IMG/VR virus record: IMGVR_UViG_3300035232_001590
Coordinates: 1 to 52,112 of that record
Length of the DNA stretch: 52,112 nucleotides
Source: a virus
Reading direction: 5' to 3' (one strand)
In this document: piece after piece, positions 16,609-23,134 of the stretch
Layout: every line of letters begins with the position of its first letter
How positions within the stretch are numbered: position 1 is the first letter of the stretch
Position numbers and translations under genes: made by a program
The notes under the pieces: generated by a model
What the model saw: the letters and a program-made list of their open reading frames with translations, nothing else
Told to the model about the DNA's origin: nothing
Database searches by the model: none

Positions 16609-17691
16609 TTAAAAGTTAGAGGTGATATGTTCTAATATAAAGTCAGCAAATTCTTTATTATCCTCTATGAATTGTACTAATTTAGCCTCCCCTTGTATTT
16701 TTTCTAGACAATCTATTTTTTTAGATTTTGCCAGATCGATTATTTCTTGATCAAAAGATATCCAAGACCCTTTCTGCTCTATGAAGCCCCACAGTTTCAT
16801 CATGTCTATAATTTCTCTTTCTATCCAAATGCTATTTCCTTTGGTCTTGCCATATCTTATAGGATACCTAACTACTGCACCCGTTTTTTCATTAATACTT
16901 TTCCTGAAAATTATTTTACAAAAATGGCCTATAGGTTGACCTTTGTCTTCAAGCTTTGATGCACTTGGGTTTGGGAAAATAATATCAGAGCTATATCTTT
17001 CTTGAAATTCTAGGATAAAATTTGAATAGTGTTTCACTGCATTACCCCCTGCTTGTTTTACCTTCGGACCGCCCCTGCTAGCATAAGGATTAGTTGCAAC
17101 TTCTACTCTAACTTGAGATGTTAATATCATCATGTGACCCATTTTAGTTATAGGTAAAACCATTTTTTTCAAGAAAACAGAAGTGACTAAAGCTCCTCCA
17201 GCAACCTGTTCGCTTTCATCAAAAGGTTTATCGATGTCGCCAATTCTACATAAAGCATCGACACTATCTATAACAAATAAATATTTTTTATTATCATCAT
17301 TTTCCTCAACCAGCATCCTTATTAATTGGAAAACTTTTTCAAAAACATTACAATCAAATCTAAAAAAACTTTCCTTATCTGTATTGATACCACTTCTTTC
17401 TAATATTTCTGGAGAAAGACGACCCTCGCTTCTGACATAAATTACCATACCTTTCTTGCCGAAATGTTCTTGAAAGTTCTTTGCTACCGTCAAGGCACAG
17501 CTAGTTTTGCCACCCTCATTTACTCCTGTAAAGCGATGTGCTCCAGAAGGCAGACCTCCTCCTAAAGCTAAATCAAGATTAATGCTACCTGATGAAATTT
17601 TATAATGCTCTTCTTCGTAATTATTATAATGAAAACCTTTGTTTTCTTTAGCTTCCAGAAATGATTCTATTTTTTTTAATGTTTCACTCAT
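16609..17691 (-). CDS. RecA/UvsX-family recombinase
   Basis: 360 residues. The RecA core begins SSGSINLDLALGGGLPSG. Walker A is GVNEGGKT (56-63), unusual next to the bacterial GPESSGKT but with the essential Lys62. The catalytic-Glu strand is IYVRSEG (Glu89), Walker B is YLFVIDS (137-143), and MILTSQVRV resembles the L2-flanking segment. It should coat single-stranded DNA and drive strand exchange in phage recombination-dependent replication. The start overlaps the 114-aa gene by 8 bases and the stop abuts the small nuclease gene. Divergence from bacterial RecA suggests a phage lineage. Confidence 0.92.
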   Translation of the reverse strand: MSETLKKIESFLEAKENKGFHYNNYEEEHYKISSGSINLDLALGGGLPSGAHRFTGVNEGGKTSCALTVAKNFQEHFGKKGMVIYVRSEGRLSPEILERSGINTDKESFFRFDCNVFEKVFQLIRMLVEENDDNKKYLFVIDSVDALCRIGDIDKPFDESEQVAGGALVTSVFLKKMVLPITKMGHMMILTSQVRVEVATNPYASRGGPKVKQAGGNAVKHYSNFILEFQERYSSDIIFPNPSASKLEDKGQPIGHFCKIIFRKSINEKTGAVVRYPIRYGKTKGNSIWIEREIIDMMKLWGFIEQKGSWISFDQEIIDLAKSKKIDCLEKIQGEAKLVQFIEDNKEFADFILEHITSNF

Positions 17692-18028
17692 TTGTTAAAA
17701 ATTGTTTGATTGTTTTTGGTTTTATTATTTTTCCGTAATCTTTTCCTGACTTATCTCCAATAATGACTTCTTTGTTTTCTGGTATAACGTATGAAAATTC
17801 TAGAAATTTACGCTTTAAAGTCCTCAACCCATAATCGCCTTTCAAAAAAAGAAGTGAATCGTATTTTTTTTTAAAATTTAAAAGTTTCCAGAAGTCCATG
17901 TCGGGGAAAAGCTCGTAAAGTTCGTTTAAGAATTTAATTTCCCTTGCCCAGAAATTTCTTTTATTATTTTTAGGCTCATAGAGTAGTTTTAATATTATGG
18001 ACTTTTTTTCTCCTTGCTTAAGTTTCAT
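17684..18028 (-). CDS. 114-aa hypothetical protein
   Basis: I place the start at ATG 18028 (MKLKQGEKKSIILKLLYEPK), not at the more distant ATG 18088, because a sigma70-like promoter lies between the two and its transcript could not include the earlier ATG. The product is basic, with aromatic-rich stretches (NFWAREIKFLNELYELFPDM) and no motif I know. It is the first gene of the recA operon and overlaps recA by 8 bases, so a DNA-recombination or mediator role (UvsY-like) is worth testing, but nothing in the sequence shows it. Confidence 0.72.
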   Translation of the reverse strand: MKLKQGEKKSIILKLLYEPKNNKRNFWAREIKFLNELYELFPDMDFWKLLNFKKKYDSLLFLKGDYGLRTLKRKFLEFSYVIPENKEVIIGDKSGKDYGKIIKPKTIKQFLTNE

Positions 18029-18038
18029 TTTATAAAAT

Positions 18039-18067
18039 ACTATAACTAGATATCGATTAATAGTCAA
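18039..18067 (-). promoter_or_regulatory. Sigma70-like promoter for the recA operon
   Basis: Minus strand TTGACT (18067-18062), 17-base spacer, TATAGT (18044-18039). The ATG at 18028 is 10 bases beyond the -10, giving a leader of only about 4 bases and no room for a Shine-Dalgarno. Confidence 0.7.
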
Positions 18068-18069
18068 GC

Positions 18070-19308
18070 TCAAACGCTGAGAAAGCAATTCTTTTCCACA
18101 TCGAAATACATTAAATCCTCTTTGTTATTGTATCTCCCTTTAACCTTAGAGTATGATCCGCTAAAAGAAGAGTCATTGATTTTTATATTTTCACTAAAAC
18201 CTCCAAAGGAATTAAAGTCGGACCTGTTGTAAGCAAATAATGTATTATTTTTATTTGAATAAAAATCTACAGAACCACCCTGCATTGTTAAGATTATTTC
18301 GTTTGTTATTTTAGGGCGAATGATATTAGAACTAGAGACTTTATTAAAATCATCAAAATATGAAAATATTTTTCCTTGGCTTGAGTAAATACAACTATTA
18401 ATCATGCGAATTTTATCTTTAACATTTTTATACCTAAATATAGATACATAACTTGATCTAATATCCTCACTTAATGAAAAATCAATCCAACTAATATCAA
18501 TATCGTCTCCAAAAAAAACAAAATTAAAATTTATGGCCCGTTCGTTTATTCTATTTGTATCTAATATGGATTTTAAATCGTTACTATTTATCGAATAGCA
18601 ACTATTTATGACAAAGCAATAGCTGAGCTGTTTTCTTGATTTTTTGTTTTCTATATAAACATTATAATTAGCTCTTTCGTTTTCTCGTCCAGCAGGAGGG
18701 TGAAAGAGATGAAAACCTTTTAAGTCTTCAAAGACAAAAGGGTCTATGTGGGAAGCTTTTGTTTGAACAAAATCTAAGTCTTCCCATCCCCATCCAAGAA
18801 ATTTATCATCAAACATCCCACAACTAATCAAGCTTGATTTTTTTATTATAAAAGAATGTTTTCCAAAATATTTACATGCTTGTTTTTCTGATATATCTAT
18901 GCTTTTATTACTTATAACTTTTAAACTGTCTTCTTTGTTTAAGAGATATACACCACCAACAGGTCTTATTAATTCTTGAGAAGATATTCTAGATATTATA
19001 TCTTCGAAAGGTAAGATAACATCGGCATCTAAGAACCAAACATATTCTGTTTTAACATAATCAACTGAAATGTTATACAATTTAGATTTATGAAAAACTG
19101 ATTTGCAAAAGTAAGAAATATGTGTTAATTTTTCACCACTTATTACTTTTATTTTTTTAGAATTATTTTCGTTTATTTGCTCAACGACGACAACTGGTAT
19201 ATTTGTTTGATTAAGTAAAGAAAGGACTAATCTTAAATTTTTTTCTCTGAATGAACAAGACCTTAAATAAGATATTACAACAGTCGCCTTGTCTTTTGTT
19301 CTCAACAT
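18070..19308 (-). CDS. Glycosyltransferase, GT-A fold, tandem
   Basis: 412 residues. Residues 1-235 form a GT-A domain of the GT2/chondroitin-synthase type, with donor motif FLDADV and CGMFDDKFLGWGWEDLDF, the usual G-W-G-x-E-D acceptor motif. Residues 236-412 look like a second, decayed copy: INSCIYSSQGKIFSYFDDF and YNRSDFNSFGGFSENI echo the same landmarks but lack the ED pair. It probably adds a sugar to a glycan; the substrate is unknown. It lies alone between nrdB and the recA operon, far from the other glycosyltransferase genes, so it may serve a different acceptor such as a virion protein. Confidence 0.82.
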   Translation of the reverse strand: MLRTKDKATVVISYLRSCSFREKNLRLVLSLLNQTNIPVVVVEQINENNSKKIKVISGEKLTHISYFCKSVFHKSKLYNISVDYVKTEYVWFLDADVILPFEDIISRISSQELIRPVGGVYLLNKEDSLKVISNKSIDISEKQACKYFGKHSFIIKKSSLISCGMFDDKFLGWGWEDLDFVQTKASHIDPFVFEDLKGFHLFHPPAGRENERANYNVYIENKKSRKQLSYCFVINSCYSINSNDLKSILDTNRINERAINFNFVFFGDDIDISWIDFSLSEDIRSSYVSIFRYKNVKDKIRMINSCIYSSQGKIFSYFDDFNKVSSSNIIRPKITNEIILTMQGGSVDFYSNKNNTLFAYNRSDFNSFGGFSENIKINDSSFSGSYSKVKGRYNNKEDLMYFDVEKNCFLSV

Positions 19309-19309
19309 T

Positions 19310-19328
19310 ATGATTTTTTAAAAATCAT
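19310..19328. repeat. Perfect A+T-rich palindrome at the nrdB stop codon
   Basis: Nine-base arms ATGATTTTT and AAAAATCAT around one T; the nrdB stop codon (19318-19320) lies in it. It could fold in the mRNA and limit translation of the following glycosyltransferase gene (ATG 19308), or act as a weak terminator. Confidence 0.4.
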
Positions 19329-20331
19329 CTTCCAAAGAACCGCTTTGTTGATATTCCCTAACCCTGCGTTCGAAAAAGTTACCCATCGCTTGAACATCTA
19401 CAGCCTCACCCAACCAAGGGAATGGGTTCTTATCGCTAGGAAATCTATATTCTAAACCTATAGCCTCCAACCTTCTATTGCCTATATAATGCATGTAATC
19501 TATGAACATCTCCGCGTTTAAACCTAATATTCCTGTTGGAAGAACGTCATGAGCATACGCAATTTCAAGATCAACCGCTTTTTTAATATGATCCACAAAT
19601 TCGTCTTGAATTTTTTTAGTCCATATCGATGGGTTTTGCTCTATTAATGTATTAATTAAATATATCCCAAATGATATATGGGAACTTTCGTCTCGTAGAG
19701 TATATTTTATTTGGTCAGAAATTCCTTGAAGTTTATTTTGCCTGCCGAGAGCTAGTAACATAGCAAAACCACTAAAAAAGAAAGTGCCTTCGCAGACGAC
19801 CCAATATGTTAAAAAGTTTCTAAGTATGTCTTGTTTACCCTCTTTTGTGTGAGGTTGAAAGTCTACACTAGTAATATCATTAGTGATTTCCATTAAGAAA
19901 TCATCTTTAGCTTTTATACTTGGTATCGTCTCATAAGCAGCAAACACTTCATCTATGTCTAAGTCTAGACTATCACATATATAAACTATCGTAAGGTTGT
20001 GAAGGCTTTCTTCAAAAGCTTGACGAAGGATGTACTGGCGACACTCAGCATCCGTAATATATCGAAAGGCAGAAAGAAGCAAATTGTTACCAACCAAAGA
20101 CTCGCTTCCAGCAAAAAATCCAAGACAACGTTTGACAAGTAATTTTTCATCTTCAGTAATTTCATTATTTTTCCATTGAGCTATATCATTTTGCATAGAT
20201 ATTTCCGTAGGCATCCAATTATTTGCGCAACTTTTTAGGAATAAATCCCATGCAAATTTATGTTTGTGAGGTAAGATTCGGTTGACTCCAGCTACATCTT
20301 TACCTAAAAGGTTTGTTGATTTATCATTCAT
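19318..20331 (-). CDS. nrdB: Ribonucleotide reductase small subunit, class Ic-like
   Basis: 337 residues; the radical-storing beta subunit that works with NrdA to make dNDPs. Metal ligands are all present: Glu77 (GSESLVGNN), Glu108 and His111 (FEESLH), Glu181 (CEGTFFF), Glu215 and His218 (RDESSH). The residue four after His111, where class Ia enzymes carry the radical Tyr and the Chlamydia class Ic enzyme carries Phe, is Ile115. The first ligand is Glu, not Asp, and the whole sequence follows the Chlamydia type from memory, so a Tyr-free Mn/Fe cofactor is likely. The C-terminal SGSLEDDF tail should dock on NrdA. It has its own promoter and lies about 2.8 kb from nrdA, not next to it. Confidence 0.94.
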   Translation of the reverse strand: MNDKSTNLLGKDVAGVNRILPHKHKFAWDLFLKSCANNWMPTEISMQNDIAQWKNNEITEDEKLLVKRCLGFFAGSESLVGNNLLLSAFRYITDAECRQYILRQAFEESLHNLTIVYICDSLDLDIDEVFAAYETIPSIKAKDDFLMEITNDITSVDFQPHTKEGKQDILRNFLTYWVVCEGTFFFSGFAMLLALGRQNKLQGISDQIKYTLRDESSHISFGIYLINTLIEQNPSIWTKKIQDEFVDHIKKAVDLEIAYAHDVLPTGILGLNAEMFIDYMHYIGNRRLEAIGLEYRFPSDKNPFPWLGEAVDVQAMGNFFERRVREYQQSGSLEDDF

Positions 20332-20347
20332 AATTATTAATATAACG

Positions 20348-20376
20348 ACTATAACGCATATTAAGGTTCAAGTCAA
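20348..20376 (-). promoter_or_regulatory. Sigma70-like promoter for nrdB
   Basis: Minus strand TTGACT (20376-20371), 17-base spacer, TATAGT (20353-20348). The ATG at 20331 lies 16 bases past the -10, leaving a leader of about 10 bases without a Shine-Dalgarno. Confidence 0.7.
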
Positions 20377-20383
20377 GCTGTAT

Positions 20384-20974
20384 TTATTTTATACGAACTT
20401 CTTTCCAAGCAACTTTTCCATCTAAAATTTGATCTCTAATTTTTCTTTGCTTAGTGCTTAACTGACTTTTGCCGCTTTTGACTTCTATGAATGTAACTTC
20501 ATCTTGACCAAAAGAAATATAATCAATCGGCTGACCTAGAAAGCTACATTCTTCTGGCTCGAATTCAAATTGATCTAAGAAAGGGGCTAGTGTTTCTGCA
20601 ATATGACCAAGCCTGACTTCACTACTTTTTTTCTGAGAGGTGACTTTAGTTTTTAAACCTCTTTGTTCTTCCAAATCTTCTGTAATCTTTGCTATAGAAA
20701 CCTCAAAATATTTTTCTTTAGTTTGTATTTCTCTCTTCTTTTCCTCCATAGAATTTCTTTCATGATTAAAAGATTCTTTTAATGATTCCATACTAATTCT
20801 ATGCTGACTTTCTTTTAGCTCTAAATTTTTTTCTAAATCTTTAAATCTAGCTTCGATTAAAAAATTATCATTTTCTATACCTTTTAAATATTTAAAAGTT
20901 TTTTTAAATTTTAAATAGAATGAAATAGCAAAAATAGAAGAGAATATTGTTAAGAAACAAAGTATCAAGTCCAC
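20384..20974 (-). CDS. Membrane-tethered Holliday-junction-resolvase-like nuclease
   Basis: 196 residues starting at GTG 20974. An N-terminal membrane segment (about 3-21) is followed by a long charged coiled coil (about 35-115) and a C-terminal nuclease domain. Glu127 (HIAETLAP), FLGQPIDYISF (Asp151) and TFIEVKSGKSQL (Glu164, Lys166) match the PF10107 Holliday-junction-resolvase-like family, whose archaeal members also begin with a membrane segment and coiled coil. It could cut branched replication intermediates near the membrane. The GTG comes 3 bases after the stop of the lectin-like gene. Membrane attachment of a phage nuclease is unusual. Confidence 0.8.
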   Translation of the reverse strand: MDLILCFLTIFSSIFAISFYLKFKKTFKYLKGIENDNFLIEARFKDLEKNLELKESQHRISMESLKESFNHERNSMEEKKREIQTKEKYFEVSIAKITEDLEEQRGLKTKVTSQKKSSEVRLGHIAETLAPFLDQFEFEPEECSFLGQPIDYISFGQDEVTFIEVKSGKSQLSTKQRKIRDQILDGKVAWKEVRIK

Positions 20975-20977
20975 AAG

Positions 20978-22021
20978 CTATACAAAAGTTTTAAAATGTT
21001 TTATGGTGGGAATATCGAAACCCCACTTTTTCGCAAGATAAGATTCTAAAAACTCTCCATCTTGTGCAAAATCATCATACAATATAATTTCTCCGAATCC
21101 TCCTTCTAAAGTTTGTCCCCCATGGATATTACTTCCCCAAAAAATCCCTCCATTACCTGTTTCTTCATTGGTTACATTTTGAACAGAAGCTCTAGTGGTT
21201 GTCTTAATTTCTGCACCATTTAATCGAGAGATTTGTTTACCATTTTTAATGTGAAAATTTAACAATAAATTTACTGGGTTATCAAATTGTTTTCCAGCCT
21301 CAGTCTCAGTGAAATTAAATGCGTTGCCTAATCCCGCATTAGAGTAAGCAGGATTTGCTCCGCTTTCGCCGCCTTTTCTCAAAAAGAATCTAGGAGTTCC
21401 AGAATTATGAACTCCATTTTGAGCCGCTTCAAAAATAAAATCTTGAGAATCAGTATCTCCTAGATTAGATTTCATATGATGTAAAACCATCAGTATATTT
21501 AATTCACCAGAAGTGAAATCGTGAGAAAAACCATAACTTCTAAATGTACAATTATCATGGCTGACTCCTCTGTCATAAAAGAAAACATTTCTAAACCCAC
21601 CATCATCAAATTTTATTTTATCAATTGTTGGTGATCTATCTATCCCCTTGCTAGGGGCAAGATCATAAGAGCCAGATTTATCATTAGCACTCAAAATTCT
21701 TCCATCTGAATTTAATTCATAAGATCGAGGGTCTGCCGCATCATACCACGAAATAATATTTCCGCTTAATGAATTTGACTTAGGGTTGAATCTTGATGGT
21801 CTAAAACCTTCATCAAAACTGTCTTGTATAAAACCATTATCACCAAAAAGATTAGCTTTTCTAAAAAGCTCTCTACCTGTATGGTTCTCGAAATATTCTA
21901 TATCCCCTTCAGAAGCTCCGTTCAGTAAGTTTTTTGCAGTAGTGACCCAAGTAGCTCTCTTGGAGATAAATTCAGATTTAGAAGCTTGGTGTATTGTGTT
22001 ATTTAATTCCTGAAGGTTCAT
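20978..22021 (-). CDS. LamG/concanavalin-like lectin protein, putative virion adhesin
   Basis: 347 residues. About 20-80 is a linker. From ISWYDAADPRSYEL and GRILSANDKSGSYDLA onward it follows the laminin-G/ConA-like module often found in phage and secreted proteins, ending in GGFGEIILYDDFAQDGEFLESYLAKKWG, the typical last strands plus helix of that domain. It should bind carbohydrate, as a tail adhesin or decoration. There is no signal peptide, which fits a virion protein. Its neighbours are a holin-like gene upstream and a resolvase-like gene downstream. Some LamG-like proteins are only structural, so receptor binding is inference. Confidence 0.75.
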   Translation of the reverse strand: MNLQELNNTIHQASKSEFISKRATWVTTAKNLLNGASEGDIEYFENHTGRELFRKANLFGDNGFIQDSFDEGFRPSRFNPKSNSLSGNIISWYDAADPRSYELNSDGRILSANDKSGSYDLAPSKGIDRSPTIDKIKFDDGGFRNVFFYDRGVSHDNCTFRSYGFSHDFTSGELNILMVLHHMKSNLGDTDSQDFIFEAAQNGVHNSGTPRFFLRKGGESGANPAYSNAGLGNAFNFTETEAGKQFDNPVNLLLNFHIKNGKQISRLNGAEIKTTTRASVQNVTNEETGNGGIFWGSNIHGGQTLEGGFGEIILYDDFAQDGEFLESYLAKKWGFDIPTIKHFKTFV

Positions 22022-22039
22022 GTGAGATATTACACGAAA

Positions 22040-22474
22040 TCAGCGCCTCTTGCTAGGAATAGCGTAAAATCCAACAACCATGAAGCATAAATCTATAAAA
22101 GAGCTAAGCATTAACCCGCCTGTCAGGGTGACAACCTCCCAATCTTTTCCACCAACAATCCAACTAAAAAACCCCCACTTGGAATTTTCACCTCTTGGCA
22201 CTATGATATCATAAGTTATATATGGATTATGAGCATAGTAAATCATGAGATAGCATAATGTAAAAGTAATACTCATAAATAAAATTCTACGAGTTACTTT
22301 TACAAAAGGATCTGAAGCTTGCGAGGCTTGATTCTTAGCCATAGCTTCAAACATCTTTTCGTCTCTTAAGGCAAGCATCATTTGATCTTGCCTTTTTTGC
22401 TCCAACCACGCATTTACGAGGTTGCAAGCGAGTTTTATCCCCGCACCTAAAACAGTATTTAGGATAGGACCCAT
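22040..22474 (-). CDS. Holin-like membrane protein
   Basis: 144 residues. An N-terminal amphipathic part (GPILNTVLGAGIKLACNLVNAW) is followed by a Gln/Lys-rich helix, DPFVKVTRRILFMSITFTLCYLMIYY (membrane segment), and a last membrane segment near the C-terminus (SSFIDLCFMVVGFYAI), ending in SKRR. The length and the DPFVKxTRxI lead-in resemble the 3-TM holins of gene-transfer agents and phages. It would open the inner membrane at lysis. No endolysin gene is recognisable nearby, which weakens the call; a general phage membrane protein is the alternative. Confidence 0.6.
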   Translation of the reverse strand: MGPILNTVLGAGIKLACNLVNAWLEQKRQDQMMLALRDEKMFEAMAKNQASQASDPFVKVTRRILFMSITFTLCYLMIYYAHNPYITYDIIVPRGENSKWGFFSWIVGGKDWEVVTLTGGLMLSSFIDLCFMVVGFYAIPSKRR

Positions 22475-22480
22475 TACAGT

Positions 22481-22669
22481 TTAAATGCTGTCGAAAGCTT
22501 CTTTACTGCAAAACTTAGTCAATTTTGTTCCATCTTCATCAACAGCAGCAAAAGCATATCTAGTGGTCTTTTTTCCAGCTTTCGAAGTTCTTTCATAAGT
22601 TTTCTTTTCCACTTTAGATTCGTCAACACTTACTTTAGCTTTTTTTCTTACATTATAAAATTCAATCAT
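22481..22669 (-). CDS. 62-aa hypothetical protein
   Basis: A small, highly charged protein (start MIEFYNVRKKAKVSVDESKV) with a beta-type RYAFAAVDEDGTKL stretch. It resembles small proteins of unknown function that recur in marine myoviruses, from memory only. Its promoter and a Shine-Dalgarno-like AAGGA lie upstream, and the holin-like gene follows after 6 bases. Confidence 0.72.
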   Translation of the reverse strand: MIEFYNVRKKAKVSVDESKVEKKTYERTSKAGKKTTRYAFAAVDEDGTKLTKFCSKEAFDSI

Positions 22670-22697
22670 ATTATTTTTTGGGTTGTCCTTCTTGTGT

Positions 22698-22725
22698 ATA
22701 GTATACTAGTTGTTATTTTTTTCAA
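22698..22725 (-). promoter_or_regulatory. Possible sigma70-like promoter with TAGTATACTA palindrome
   Basis: Minus strand TTGAAA (22725-22720), 16-base spacer, TACTAT (22703-22698), overlapping the end of the Nudix gene. The palindrome TAGTATACTA overlaps the -10 and could be an operator. The leader to ATG 22669 is about 22 bases. Confidence 0.45.
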
Positions 22726-23134
22726 CATATTTTTTTAATTCCCCCCAAAGTTTTTCTTCTTTTTTGTAAGGAAAGGAATCAAGAGAGCCAATGTCCCACC
22801 ATAAATAAGCAACATGCTCAAAGTTTAATTTAACCTTTGGGGTTTTTCTTAGCTCCGCAAAATGAATATGAAGATTCCACCCAGAAGAGTTGCAAATGCT
22901 AGAAAAATATTCAATAGAACTTGGTTTTATTTTTATACGAGCCTCTTCGTAAGATTCTCTTATTGCGCAATCAATGCTAGCCTCCCCATCTTCTTGAGAA
23001 CCGCACAAAAAAGACCAATACCCGCCGTATGAAATTTTATTTTTTGAAATAGGGCAAATTTCAGACCTTTTTACTAATAAAATTTTGTTTTCACTTACAA
23101 CAAAAACACCTGCAGCATCGTTTTTTACTGACAT
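22706..23134 (-). CDS. Nudix hydrolase
   Basis: 142 residues with a recognisable Nudix box: GSQEDGEASIDCAIRESYEE, giving the G-x5-E-x7-RE-x2-EE pattern, except that the residue after the final Glu pair is Ala-Arg rather than the usual x-Gly. It should hydrolyse a nucleoside diphosphate linked to another group: a damaged dNTP, a nucleotide sugar or a capped RNA. It overlaps the end of nrdA by 10 bases, so it is co-expressed with ribonucleotide reductase, favouring dNTP-pool cleaning. The substrate cannot be read from sequence. Confidence 0.88.
   Translation of the reverse strand: MSVKNDAAGVFVVSENKILLVKRSEICPISKNKISYGGYWSFLCGSQEDGEASIDCAIRESYEEARIKIKPSSIEYFSSICNSSGWNLHIHFAELRKTPKVKLNFEHVAYLWWDIGSLDSFPYKKEEKLWGELKKYVEKNNN

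Noticed and set aside
18028-18088. Longer start (ATG 18088) for the 114-aa gene
   Set aside because: The recA-operon promoter lies inside this extension and the extra residues resemble no coding sequence.
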